This document shows positions 35,146 through 43,298 of a stretch of DNA of 64,000 nt, piece after piece. The notes under the pieces are model-generated. The model saw nothing but the letters and a program-made list of their open reading frames with translations. It searched no databases and was not told where the DNA came from. The stretch is from Bradyrhizobium commune. GTDB taxonomy: Bacteria; Pseudomonadota; Alphaproteobacteria; Rhizobiales; Xanthobacteraceae. The stretch covers positions 2,542,001-2,606,000 of the forward strand of contig NZ_CP061379.1 of NCBI RefSeq assembly GCF_015624505.1, in the 5' to 3' direction. The stretch's first letter is position 1, and every line of letters begins with the position of its first letter. A program made the translations under genes and the position numbers.

Positions 35146-35373
35146 CTAATCCGTGGGATGTCGGCCGGTGCGGGGATTGATCGGATCGGTCGGCTTCCGT
35201 CGCAGCCGCTCCGGCAGGAACGGCTCGGACGGCGAGGCCGACGGGGCGGCGCGCACGTCGGCATGATGCTGCGCCCGCTCGTGCGGCGTCTGGTTGGTAT
35301 TGATCCGATGCTTCACGTCGACGCCGTCGACGGGGTCGTTGATGCCATGCTGAATGTCACGAAAGTCGCTCAT
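35146..35373 (-). CDS. Small hydrophilic hypothetical protein
   Basis: A 75-residue, proline- and charge-rich protein without hydrophobic segments (MSDFRDIQHGINDPVDGVDVKHRI... ending in NPRTGRHPTD). It is probably disordered. It starts eight bases beyond the stop of the PoxB-like gene on the same strand, which supports it being a real downstream cistron. I do not recognise a family. Confidence 0.6.
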   Translation of the reverse strand: MSDFRDIQHGINDPVDGVDVKHRINTNQTPHERAQHHADVRAAPSASPSEPFLPERLRRKPTDPINPRTGRHPTD

Positions 35374-35381
35374 GATTCACC

Positions 35382-37169
35382 TCATTCCTTTCCGGGCAGG
35401 ATCTTCTCCAGAACCTGCCGGGCCGCTCCCTTGATCACACCGGTTTGGTCAGGGTCGCCCTTCATCAAGGCGAGAGAAAAGTTCTTCGCTTGCTGCAGGG
35501 TGATGTGCGGCGGCAGCGGCGGCACCTCGGGATCGGTCTTCACCTCGAGCACGACGGGTATCTCACTTGCCAGTGCCTGCTCCCAGGCCGAGCCGAGCAG
35601 TTGCGGGCTATCGACGAAGATGCCGGTGAGGCCGATCATCTCGGCGAAGCGCGAATAGGGCACGTCGGGGATGCGCTGCGAGGCCTCGAATTTGGGATCG
35701 CCATTGATGATGCGCTGCTCCCAGGTGACCTGGTTGAGATCTTCGTTGTTGAAGACGCAGACAATGAAGCGCGGATCGCGCCAGGATCGCCAATATTTCG
35801 CGGCGGTGATCAGCTCTGCCATGTTGTTCATCTGCATGGCGCCGTCACCGACCAGCGCGATCACGGGCCGGTCCGGATGGGCGTATTTCGCGGCGAGCGC
35901 GTAAGGGACCGCCGCGCCCATCGAGGCGAGGCCGCCGGAAAGCGAGGCTGTCATGCCGCGCCGGATCTTGAGATCGCGCGCGAACCAGTTGGCGCAGGAG
36001 CCGGAATCGCTGGTGATGATGGCCCGCTCGGGCAGGCGCGACGACAGTTCCCAGGCGACGAGCTGGGGATTGATGGGCGCGGCGGGCTGGTGCGCCCGGT
36101 CGTCCAGCGTCTCCCACCATTTGGCGACGTCGTCCTCGATGCCCTTGCGCCAGGCGCCGTCGGCCTTCGGCTTGAGCCGCGGCAAAAGTGCGCGCAAGGT
36201 CTCGGCCGCATCGCCGACAAGGCCGACTTCCATCGGAAAGCGGATCGACATCATGCTGGCGTCGATCTCGATCTGCACGCCGCGTGCGCTGCCCTCCTTG
36301 GGCAGAAACTCGGAATAGGGAAATCCCGAGCCGACCATCAGCAGCGTGTCGCACGCCGTCATCATGTTGTAGCTGGGCTCGGTGCCCAATAGACCGATCG
36401 AACCGGTGACCCAGGGCAGGTCGTCGGGCAGCGCGGCCTTGCCCAACAACGCCTTGGCGCAGCCGGCCGAGAGACAATCAGCGACCGCGATCACCTCGTC
36501 GGTCGCGTGCAATGCGCCGGCGCCGATCAGCATTGCGACCTTCTTGCCGGCATTGAGCACCTCGGCGGCGCGCTCGAGGTCGGCTTCGTGCGGCATGATG
36601 CTGGGGCGGCTATAGCCGACCCCGGAGTGCAGGGTTCCGTGAGCGCGGGGCGGATTTTCGTAAGGCTCTTCCTGGAGATCGTTCGGCAGCACGATCGCGG
36701 TCACGGTGCGGCGCGCCAGCGCGATGCGCACCGCGCGGTCGATGAGATGCCGAACCTGCGCGGGCGAGGACGCCTGCGCGACATAGGCGCCGGCGACGTC
36801 CTTGAACATCGAGACCAGGTCGACTTCCTGCTGGTAGTGGCCGCCAAGTGCGTTCCGCGCCTGCTGGCCGACGATCGCCAGCACCGGCTGGTGGTCGAGC
36901 AGCGCATCGTAAAGGCCGGTGACGAGGTGCGAAGCACCCGGTCCGGAGGTCGCGATGCATACGCCGAGTTGACCTGAGAACTTCGCATAGGCGCTTGCCA
37001 TGAACGCCGCCATCCCCTCATGGCGGGCCTGGACAAATCCGATCTTGTCCTCGGCGCGGTTGAGCGCACCGAACACGCCGTTGATGCCGTCGCCGGGATA
37101 GCCGAACAGGTGCCGCACGCCCCATTGATGCAGGCGTTGAACGATGAAGTCGGAGACGGTCTGGGCCAT
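35382..37169 (-). CDS. Thiamine pyrophosphate-dependent enzyme, pyruvate oxidase/dehydrogenase (PoxB) type
   Basis: A 595-residue ThDP enzyme with the three-domain acetolactate synthase/pyruvate oxidase layout. The N-terminal Pyr domain has YPGDGINGVFGAL and the activating glutamate in ARHEGMAAFMASAYAKFSG; the middle domain binds FAD or ADP; the C-terminal PP domain has GDGAMQMNNMAELITAAKYW (GDG-x-NN ThDP-magnesium motif). Relatives decarboxylate pyruvate to acetate and pass electrons to quinone. It ends close to a small downstream gene and lies in a group of stress-type genes. An oxidase or a lyase is also possible; the ATG at 37169 gives the standard start. Confidence 0.85.
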   Translation of the reverse strand: MAQTVSDFIVQRLHQWGVRHLFGYPGDGINGVFGALNRAEDKIGFVQARHEGMAAFMASAYAKFSGQLGVCIATSGPGASHLVTGLYDALLDHQPVLAIVGQQARNALGGHYQQEVDLVSMFKDVAGAYVAQASSPAQVRHLIDRAVRIALARRTVTAIVLPNDLQEEPYENPPRAHGTLHSGVGYSRPSIMPHEADLERAAEVLNAGKKVAMLIGAGALHATDEVIAVADCLSAGCAKALLGKAALPDDLPWVTGSIGLLGTEPSYNMMTACDTLLMVGSGFPYSEFLPKEGSARGVQIEIDASMMSIRFPMEVGLVGDAAETLRALLPRLKPKADGAWRKGIEDDVAKWWETLDDRAHQPAAPINPQLVAWELSSRLPERAIITSDSGSCANWFARDLKIRRGMTASLSGGLASMGAAVPYALAAKYAHPDRPVIALVGDGAMQMNNMAELITAAKYWRSWRDPRFIVCVFNNEDLNQVTWEQRIINGDPKFEASQRIPDVPYSRFAEMIGLTGIFVDSPQLLGSAWEQALASEIPVVLEVKTDPEVPPLPPHITLQQAKNFSLALMKGDPDQTGVIKGAARQVLEKILPGKE

Positions 37170-37296
37170 TGCAGGTCGGCTCCCGGTTTCCTGGCATGAA
37201 TGATGGAGAACGGCGCCCCTCGGCCGATGTTCCTGCCAACGTTCGACCAACGGCCCTCCCGGGCCAGCAGGTCTGGCGCAAGGCCTTGATCGATGC

Positions 37297-37572
37297 CTAC
37301 CGGTCCGGCGTCTCGGTCAACGCGAAACGCAGTCGCAAAACCGTGTCGTGTTTTTCATTGGTCACAATGAGTTGCCATTCCAAATCAGCGGGATACTTGG
37401 CGGCCAAATCCCGCAGACACTCACCGGCCGTTCTGATGGCCTGCGCGCGCATATCCTCCCACGTCGCGCAGGGCTCGCCGACAGTATCGACGATGAATTT
37501 CTCATCCAGAACTGTAAGAAATACCGACCTGCTGACATGGCGCGCGCTCCTGGGCCATGTCTTGTTGGCCAT
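37297..37572 (-). CDS. DUF6894-like small protein whose start lies in a tandem repeat
   Basis: A 91-residue reading frame whose body resembles the DUF6894 proteins common in Bradyrhizobium: VFLTVLDEKFIVDTVGEPCATWEDMRAQAIRTAGECL followed by W-Q-L-I-V-T-N-E and a strand-rich C-terminus. Those proteins usually begin M-x-R-Y-F-F, about where SRSVFLTVLD lies, but no start codon is there. The nearest in-frame ATG (37572) lies in a 14-bp tandem repeat, adding a non-homologous leader (MANKTWPRSARHV). Either the repeat has captured the start or the gene is decaying. Function unknown. Confidence 0.6.
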   Translation of the reverse strand: MANKTWPRSARHVSRSVFLTVLDEKFIVDTVGEPCATWEDMRAQAIRTAGECLRDLAAKYPADLEWQLIVTNEKHDTVLRLRFALTETPDR

Positions 37573-37619
37573 GTCTTGTCGGCCATGTCTTGTCGGCCAA
37601 TGTCTTGTTGGCCTTGTCG
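37553..37619. repeat. 14-bp tandem repeat array, about 4.5 copies
   Basis: Units of GGCCATGTCTTGTY occur head to tail at 37553, 37567, 37581 and 37595 (the last with one extra base), then a partial copy at 37610. On the minus strand every unit contains an ATG (ACATGGCC), and it overlaps the start of the DUF6894-like gene. Because 14 is not a multiple of three, copy-number change shifts the reading frame. Confidence 0.9.
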
Positions 37620-37624
37620 CGACA

Positions 37625-37825
37625 CTAGGTGGGCGGCATGAGTCCTGGAGACCGTAGCCATTCGCTCATGTACGAGCCTGTTTCCGCTTGTCGGGCTCTG
37701 CGGATCAAATCTTCCCGGGCCGGACCAGGTGGGAGCGATTTGGCTTCATCACGCAGGCGCTTTGCTTGTGCAGCCAAACGTTCTTCGAGGGATAAGGTTT
37801 GCTTGAGCCGGCGACGTTGCTTCAT
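37625..37825 (-). CDS. Small basic hypothetical protein (66 aa)
   Basis: A 66-residue helical protein, MKQRRRLKQTLSLEERLAAQ at the start, with LPPGPAREDLIRRARQAETGSYMSEWLRSPGL after it. Similar small proteins are common in Bradyrhizobium genomes (from memory). It is strongly basic at the N-terminus, with no signal or membrane segment. No function is known. It is followed on the same strand by the tandem repeat and the DUF6894-like gene. Confidence 0.72.
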   Translation of the reverse strand: MKQRRRLKQTLSLEERLAAQAKRLRDEAKSLPPGPAREDLIRRARQAETGSYMSEWLRSPGLMPPT

Positions 37826-38210
37826 GACGGGCCTCGTTCATACGGGTCCTAACCGTAGGGGTTGCGGTCGAAAACGTTAGTCTGGGCCATTCTGTTCCGT
37901 CTTTAACAAATGCTTGAAAGGCAAATCAGGCCACTACGGTTTTCAAAGCAGGCCACCGAGGCCGGAAAGCGGCCACCGGCTTCTGAGCCATGGGAATGGA
38001 TAGTCGCCTTCTGCAAGCGGTCGCAAAGCGCCGCTCTGTGTCCGCAAGGCCAGCGGCTATCGTGTGCCTCCTGAACTTGGCAAAGATCGGTCAGGAATAC
38101 GCCGCATGGCTTCGGCGGACGAATGCGCTGACGCGGCGGCTCGTCCGTAGGATGCAGCCAACGTCCGCACATCCCTTGATTTTGTGCGATTGCCGTGCTA
38201 TTGAAGCCTC
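37826..38210. other. Stretch without a recognised gene
   Basis: Frames of 74 and 89 codons are open on the two strands, but neither has a recognisable domain or a good ribosome-binding site. Composition is lower in GC than the neighbouring genes. Nothing else was recognised. Confidence 0.4.
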
Positions 38211-38288
38211 ATGATTAAATCTTCGCGCAAAGTCAACTTCATGCACATGACCCGCTTCGGCTGGGCCGTGGGAGGAGTCGCGCGCTAG
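38211..38288 (+). CDS. Candidate 25-aa leader or small peptide
   Basis: A short frame encoding MIKSSRKVNFMHMTRFGWAV-type peptide (25 residues, ending GGVAR). It stops 27 bases before a strong terminator and precedes the DUF1127 gene by about 100 bases. A short ORF followed directly by a terminator is the layout of attenuation leaders, or of a small RNA or peptide transcript. There is no obvious codon run that would betray amino-acid control, and the ribosome-binding site is weak. Confidence 0.3.
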   Translation: MIKSSRKVNFMHMTRFGWAVGGVAR

Positions 38289-38314
38289 GAATTCGACGAC
38301 GACATCTTTTCACC

Positions 38315-38349
38315 AAGGCCCCGCCGGCATCGGACGGGGCCTTTTGTTT
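38315..38349 (+). terminator. Rho-independent terminator upstream of the DUF1127 gene
   Basis: The stem GGCCCCG / CGGGGCC with an 11-base loop is followed by TTTTGTTT. It ends a transcript that must start in the preceding few hundred bases, where only the 25-codon frame is visible. Confidence 0.8.
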
Positions 38350-38387
38350 GGCCACGCTCCCTGCCGGCTCAACAGCAGGAGCGTGCG

Positions 38388-38777
38388 ATGCCACCTCAAC
38401 TAACGGACGTCTCACCCGGGATTGAAGGCGAGGCCGCAAGGCGCGGCCTCAATATCTCCATCGTGCAGGCAAAGGACGCCATCGACCAGGCCTTGGCCGC
38501 GCGCCTCAAGGCGTCGGCCACGGCGCTGGACGACGCTTTGTCGGACAAGGATGCAGCCGGGCCAGCGGCACTAGGCGTCGTCGGTCTGCTCAAGCAATAT
38601 TGGCTTGCGTTTCGAGGCTTGCGTTCGCGCCCGCGGGTCAACTTGCAGGACCTGAGTGACAGGGAGCTGATGGATATCGGTTTGACGCGCGGCGAGATCG
38701 ACTACGCCTCGCCTCAACGCGCTATCGATAAGCTTAGAGATCGCGCAACGGATCCATGGAGCCGGGGCGTGATATAA
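38388..38777 (+). CDS. DUF1127 domain-containing protein
   Basis: A 129-residue protein. The C-terminal third is a DUF1127 (YjiS-like) domain: LQDLSDRELMDIGLTRGEIDYAS, with the L-x-x-L-x-D-x-x-L-x-D-I-G-x-x-R pattern. The N-terminal part is an alanine-rich helix of unknown role. DUF1127 proteins in Alphaproteobacteria have been linked to RNA binding and phosphate or carbon metabolism, mostly for short versions; this long version is not characterised. A GGAGCGTGCG ribosome-binding site precedes the ATG. The downstream DUF1152 gene begins 26 bases after the stop. Confidence 0.82.
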   Translation: MPPQLTDVSPGIEGEAARRGLNISIVQAKDAIDQALAARLKASATALDDALSDKDAAGPAALGVVGLLKQYWLAFRGLRSRPRVNLQDLSDRELMDIGLTRGEIDYASPQRAIDKLRDRATDPWSRGVI

Positions 38778-38803
38778 GTGATCAACCATATGGTTCTTCG
38801 AGC

Positions 38804-39739
38804 ATGATTCCGTTTCTTGAACGACTCGATCGGGCAAGCAAAGTCCTGGTTTCCGGCTGCGGCGGTGGCTTCGACGTCTTCGTCGGCGTTCCGCTCGCAC
38901 AGCACCTGACGACGCAGGGCAAGCAGGTGGTGTTTGCCAGCCTCTCATTCACGAATTTGTGGTTGTGCGGCGGCGAGCGTGTCGGGGAGACGGTTTGGCG
39001 CGTCGATCAGCGGGCCGCCGAAATTCCGTACTTTCCGGAGAAATGGCTGAGCGAATGGCTCGGCCGGCGCGAGCAGCTCGTGCCGACGTATGCGTTTGCG
39101 AAGAGCGGCGTTCGCCCGCTCGCGGCGGCGTATCGTTCGATCATCGACCGCCATGACATCGACACCGTTGTCCTGGTCGATGGCGGAACGGACAGCCTCG
39201 TGTTCGGCGACGAGCCCGGTGTCGGCAGTGCTGTCGAGGACGCGATCTCGCTTGTTGCCGCCGATCAGGCCGCGGGCGAGCGAGTGCTGCTCGCCGCGAT
39301 CGGCTTCGGCGTCGATCATTACCACGGCGTCTCGCACCATGCGTTCCTGGAGAACACAGCGCGACTGATTCGCGATGGGGGATTTCTCGGGATGTTTTCG
39401 TTGTCGCAGGGCAGCAAGGAAGCCGATGCCTTCCTCGATCTGGTCGACTACGCCAACCAGCGCCAGCCGCAGCACCCGAGCATCGTCTGCAATTCGATCG
39501 CGAGTGCACTGCGGGGCGAGTTCGGCAACTATCATGCCACCAACCGGACCAGCGGGAACGAGCTCTTCATCAACCCGCTGATGACGCAATACTGGACGTT
39601 TCAGTCCTCGGCGGTCGTGCGCCGCATGGTCTATGCGAGCCGGCTGGCAGAGACCGATCGCGCCGAAGACGTCCGCAGGATCATCGATCTTCACAGGGAG
39701 GCGAGTGAACTGCGCCCTTTCCGTCCCATCCCGCTCTGA
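38804..39739 (+). CDS. DUF1152 family protein
   Basis: A 311-residue protein with a glycine-rich N-terminal loop (KVLVSGCGGGFDVFVGVPLAQHL) and VLVDGGTDSLVFGDEPGVGS in the middle, both hallmarks of DUF1152. The family is scattered across bacteria and archaea and has no established function; the GCGGGFD loop suggests nucleotide or phosphate binding. The ATG at 38804 is chosen because the family motif begins shortly after it; an in-frame ATG at 38756 would overlap the preceding gene. Confidence 0.82.
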   Translation: MIPFLERLDRASKVLVSGCGGGFDVFVGVPLAQHLTTQGKQVVFASLSFTNLWLCGGERVGETVWRVDQRAAEIPYFPEKWLSEWLGRREQLVPTYAFAKSGVRPLAAAYRSIIDRHDIDTVVLVDGGTDSLVFGDEPGVGSAVEDAISLVAADQAAGERVLLAAIGFGVDHYHGVSHHAFLENTARLIRDGGFLGMFSLSQGSKEADAFLDLVDYANQRQPQHPSIVCNSIASALRGEFGNYHATNRTSGNELFINPLMTQYWTFQSSAVVRRMVYASRLAETDRAEDVRRIIDLHREASELRPFRPIPL

Positions 39740-39776
39740 CAGGCGAGGGCTGCGGGATTTTCGCGGGCCGTGCCTT

Positions 39777-39944
39777 CTACTCGAGAAATGTCTCGGACTT
39801 CTCGTCGGGATTGTTTGTGGCGCCGTCCTTCAATTCGCGTTCGGCTTCGTGCCAGAATTCGTCCTCGCGCCCCTCAGGCCGTCCGGCAACGTCCCACAAT
39901 CGATGCGCGCGGATTCGGATCTGTTCTTCGGTCGGGTCGGGCAT
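39777..39944 (-). CDS. DUF2934 small protein
   Basis: A 55-residue protein, MPDPTEEQIRIRAHRLWDVA followed by GRPEGREDEFWHEAERELKDG. This is the DUF2934 pattern (I-R-x-R-A-x-x-L-W-x-x-x-G-x-P-x-G-x-x-x-x-F-W-x-x-A-E-x-E-L) that is frequent in rhizobia and often found near stress-responsive genes. It is convergent with the DUF1152 gene and is the only gene seen between it and the next plus-strand gene. The function is unknown. Confidence 0.85.
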   Translation of the reverse strand: MPDPTEEQIRIRAHRLWDVAGRPEGREDEFWHEAERELKDGATNNPDEKSETFLE

Positions 39945-40188
39945 GGATCCACTCGTTCATTGGGGGCGTAAACTCGGCCACACGGGCATTACGCCGTATG
40001 GCCACCGGATTCCGTCTCCGCAGATACAAGCTTTTGCAACGAGGATTTGTTCCTGCCCCACGCGTCGCGGCGGTCTCAGCAGAAATAGCCCAGCCGGGAC
40101 CGAGGTCGGATAGCGACAAACCCGTTTGCCTTGCCACTTTTTCCACGGCAATATGCCCGGCAAAACAACCATAGGACGGGACAAGAAA

Positions 40189-42498
40189 ATGGCGGCTCCC
40201 ATCAAGTTCGGCGTTGGCCAGAGCGTGCTGCGCAAGGAGGACGACGCGCTGATCCGCGGCAAGGGCCGCTACACCGACGACTACGCGCCGCAGGCCGCGC
40301 TGCGCTGCCTGATGCTGCGCTCGCCGCATGCGCACGCCAAATACACCATCGATGCGAGCCGGGCTCGCGGGCTCCCCGGCGTCGCGCTGATTTTGACCGC
40401 TGACGACGTGAAGGATCTCGGTAATCTGCCGTGCCTGTTCAATTTCGAGACCGATCCGTTCACCGGCCCGCCTTACCCGATCCTCGCGAAGGATGAGGTG
40501 CGCCATGTCGGCGATTGCATCGCCTTCGTCGTGGCCGAGACCATCGACCAGGCGCGCGACGCGATCGAGGTGATCGAGGTCAAATGGTCGCCGCTGCCTG
40601 CGGTGACCGGCGTCGTCAACGCCGTCAAGAAGGGCGCGCCGCAGGTCTGGCCGGACAAATCAGGCAACGTGCTGTTCGACGTTGCGATCGGTGACAAGGC
40701 CGCGACCGAGGCCGCCTTTGCGAAAGCGCATGCGGTCGCCGAGATCTCGATCGTCAATCCGCGCGTGGTCGCGAGCTTCATGGAGACGCGCGCGGCGGTC
40801 TGCGAATATGACGCCAAGAACGATCATCTGACCTTGACCGTCGGCAGCCAGGGCAGCCATCGGCTGCGCGACATCCTCTGCCAGAACGTGCTGAAGATCC
40901 CGACCGACAAGATGCGGGTGATCTGTCCCGATGTCGGCGGCGGCTTTGGCACGAAACTGTTTCCCTATCGGGAATACGCGCTGATGGCGGTTGCCGCGCG
41001 CAAATTGAAGAAGGCCGTGAAATGGGCGGCGGATCGCTCCGAACATTTCATGGGCGATGCGCAGGGCCGCGACAATGTCACCACCGCGAAGATGGCGCTC
41101 GCCGAGGACGGAAAATTCCTCGCGATGGATTGCGACCTGATGGGCGACATGGGCGCCTATCTCTCGACCTTCGGGCCCTACATCCCGCATGGCGGCGCCG
41201 GCATGCTGCCGGGCCTCTACGACATCCAGGCGTTCCATTGCCGGGTGCGCACCATCTTCACCAACAGCGTGCCTGTCGACGCCTATCGTGGCGCGGGCCG
41301 GCCCGAGGCGGCCTATGTCATCGAGCGCCTGGTCGACGCCTGCGCGCGAAAACTCGATATGACGCCGGACGCCATCCGCCGCAAGAACTTCATCCAGCCG
41401 AAGGCGCTGCCCTACACGACGGCGACCGGCAAGGTCTATGATTCCGGCGACTTCGCCGCGCATCTCAAGCGCGCGATGGAGATCGCCGACTGGAAGGAGT
41501 TTTCGAAGCGCGCCAAGGCGGCCAAGAAAGACGGCCTGATCCGCGGCATTGGCTTGGCGAGCTATGTTGAAGTCTGCGGCACCATGGGCGAAGAAACCGC
41601 CAATGTGCGGATGGACCCCAATGGCGACGTCACCATCCTGATCGGCACCCAGTCGAGCGGGCAGGGCCACCAGACCGCCTATGCGCAGATCGTCGCCGAG
41701 CAGTTCGGCCTGCCGCCGGAACGCGTGCACATCCACCAGGGCGACACCGCCGAGATCGCGACCGGCCTCGGCACCGGTGGCTCGGCCTCGATTCCCTCGG
41801 GCGGCGTCAGCGTCGAGCGCGCCACCCGCGAACTCGGGCAGAAGCTGAAAGAGATCGCAGCGCAAGCGCTGGAGGCGAGCGCCGGCGACCTCGAGATCAC
41901 CGACGGTCTCGTGCGCATCGCCGGCACCGACCGTTCGATGAGTTTTGCCGATGTTGCCAAGCGCGCGGGCGCCGATCCCTCGAAGCTGAACGCCAGCGCG
42001 ACCTTTACCAGCGCCGACGGCACTTATCCCAACGGCACGCATGTCGCGGAAGTCGAGATCGATCCGGCAACCGGCATCATCAAGATCGTGAATTACGTCA
42101 TCGTCGACGATTTCGGCAAGACGCTCAATCCGCTGCTGCTGGCGGGGCAGGTGCATGGCGGCGCCATGCAGGGCATCGGCCAGGCGCTGATGGAGCAGGT
42201 GGTCTATGGCGCGGGTGACGGCCAGCTCATCACGGCGACCTTCATGGACTACGCGCTGCCGCGTGCGGCAGATGGCCCGTCCTTCCTGTTCGAGACCAAC
42301 AACATCCCCTGCAAGACCAATCCGCTGGGTGTGAAGGGCGCGGGCGAGGCCGGCGCAATCGGTTCCTGTCCGGCCGTCGTCAACGCCATCGTCGACGGAC
42401 TGTGGCGCGAGTACAGGATCGACCACATCGACATGCCGGCGACACCCGAACGTGTTTGGATCGCGATCAACGAGCACCATCGCCGCCACAGTCTCTGA
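40189..42498 (+). CDS. Molybdopterin-binding large subunit of a xanthine dehydrogenase-family hydroxylase (CoxL form II type)
   Basis: A 769-residue large subunit. GQSVLRKEDDALIRGKGRYTDD is the N-terminal opening, VCPDVGGGFGTK-like ICPDVGGGFGTK the Moco-dithiolene loop, AYRGAGRPEA (about residue 364) the active-site loop that marks form II rather than true CO dehydrogenase (AYxCSFR), and GVKGAGEAGAIGS (about residue 715) the catalytic glutamate. Such subunits normally work with an FAD subunit and a 2Fe-2S subunit. Neither is encoded next to it: upstream is a DUF2934 gene, downstream a cytochrome. The partners must be elsewhere, or the neighbouring cytochromes take over electron transfer. Mo supply may involve the mos-tup operon. 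Confidence 0.87.
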   Translation: MAAPIKFGVGQSVLRKEDDALIRGKGRYTDDYAPQAALRCLMLRSPHAHAKYTIDASRARGLPGVALILTADDVKDLGNLPCLFNFETDPFTGPPYPILAKDEVRHVGDCIAFVVAETIDQARDAIEVIEVKWSPLPAVTGVVNAVKKGAPQVWPDKSGNVLFDVAIGDKAATEAAFAKAHAVAEISIVNPRVVASFMETRAAVCEYDAKNDHLTLTVGSQGSHRLRDILCQNVLKIPTDKMRVICPDVGGGFGTKLFPYREYALMAVAARKLKKAVKWAADRSEHFMGDAQGRDNVTTAKMALAEDGKFLAMDCDLMGDMGAYLSTFGPYIPHGGAGMLPGLYDIQAFHCRVRTIFTNSVPVDAYRGAGRPEAAYVIERLVDACARKLDMTPDAIRRKNFIQPKALPYTTATGKVYDSGDFAAHLKRAMEIADWKEFSKRAKAAKKDGLIRGIGLASYVEVCGTMGEETANVRMDPNGDVTILIGTQSSGQGHQTAYAQIVAEQFGLPPERVHIHQGDTAEIATGLGTGGSASIPSGGVSVERATRELGQKLKEIAAQALEASAGDLEITDGLVRIAGTDRSMSFADVAKRAGADPSKLNASATFTSADGTYPNGTHVAEVEIDPATGIIKIVNYVIVDDFGKTLNPLLLAGQVHGGAMQGIGQALMEQVVYGAGDGQLITATFMDYALPRAADGPSFLFETNNIPCKTNPLGVKGAGEAGAIGSCPAVVNAIVDGLWREYRIDHIDMPATPERVWIAINEHHRRHSL

Positions 42499-42597
42499 GA
42501 TCGGAACCTCCGCGGCGGGAATAAACCCCCGCTGCCGGGTTCTATTCCTGAATGATCTCTTTCCCCCAACCGCCTTGCGCTCCGGAGAAATAAGCCG

Positions 42598-43047
42598 ATG
42601 AAACGTACGTTGATTGTCGCGGGCACCCTGCTTCTGGGTGCCGGCGCCGTGATGGCGCAGCAGGAGGTTGCGGTCCAGCAGGATAATCTGATGCGCTCGC
42701 AGGCCAAGAGCATGTACGGCGTCATCTTGAAGATGACGAAGGGCGACATCCCCTACAACCAGAAGGCCGTCGACGAGGCGGTGGCCAGTCTAGAGGCCGA
42801 TGTCGCCAAGATCGCCAAGACTTTTGAGGTCAATCCCAAGCAGGACGTGGTCAACGCGAACTACGGCTCGTCGCCGAAGGTCTGGCAGAACAAGGCCGAT
42901 TTCGACTCCAAGATTCCGCCGGTGCAGAAGGCAATCGCGGATGTGAAGGGCAAGATCACCGATCTCGCGAGCCTGAAGACCGCCTACACCGCAATGAACG
43001 ACCGTTGCAACGATTGCCACGAGACGTATCGGCTGAAGCTGAAGTAG
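42598..43047 (+). CDS. Class II c-type cytochrome (cytochrome c'/c556 family)
   Basis: A 149-residue exported protein: signal peptide MKRTLIVAGTLLLGAGAVMA, a four-helix bundle and one heme-binding motif CNDCH at residues 137-141, very near the C-terminus as in cytochromes c' and c556. It is periplasmic and may carry electrons or bind NO. Its gene follows the molybdenum hydroxylase subunit by 99 bases on the same strand, so it could be that enzyme's electron acceptor. A GGAG ribosome-binding site precedes the ATG. Confidence 0.88.
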   Translation: MKRTLIVAGTLLLGAGAVMAQQEVAVQQDNLMRSQAKSMYGVILKMTKGDIPYNQKAVDEAVASLEADVAKIAKTFEVNPKQDVVNANYGSSPKVWQNKADFDSKIPPVQKAIADVKGKITDLASLKTAYTAMNDRCNDCHETYRLKLK

Positions 43048-43058
43048 CGGTTGCAGTT

Positions 43059-43151
43059 CGTAGCCCGGATGGAGCGCAGCGAAATCCGGTAAACCTGTGC
43101 GAGCCGATAAGTCTGCCCCGGATTGCGCTTCCGCTCCATCCGGGCTACGAG
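43059..43151. repeat. Interspersed inverted repeat
   Basis: A left arm CGTAGCCCGGATGGAGCGCA and a right arm CCGCTCCATCCGGGCTACGA are nearly perfect inverted complements around about 50 bases. It lies between genes and resembles a repeat family common in Bradyrhizobium chromosomes (from memory). Only one copy is in this window. Confidence 0.8.
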
Positions 43152-43298
43152 CGCTTCATCATAGCTATTTCTTTTGGCAAGGCCTGACGGATCGCTGCTG
43201 GAGCGGCTATCTTCACGTCAGCCGCCGCGGCGTTGATGCCTCACGCTGTTCAGAGTTCCGACGCGCGGCGCGGATCCCAGGCAACAGCGAGACAGGCC

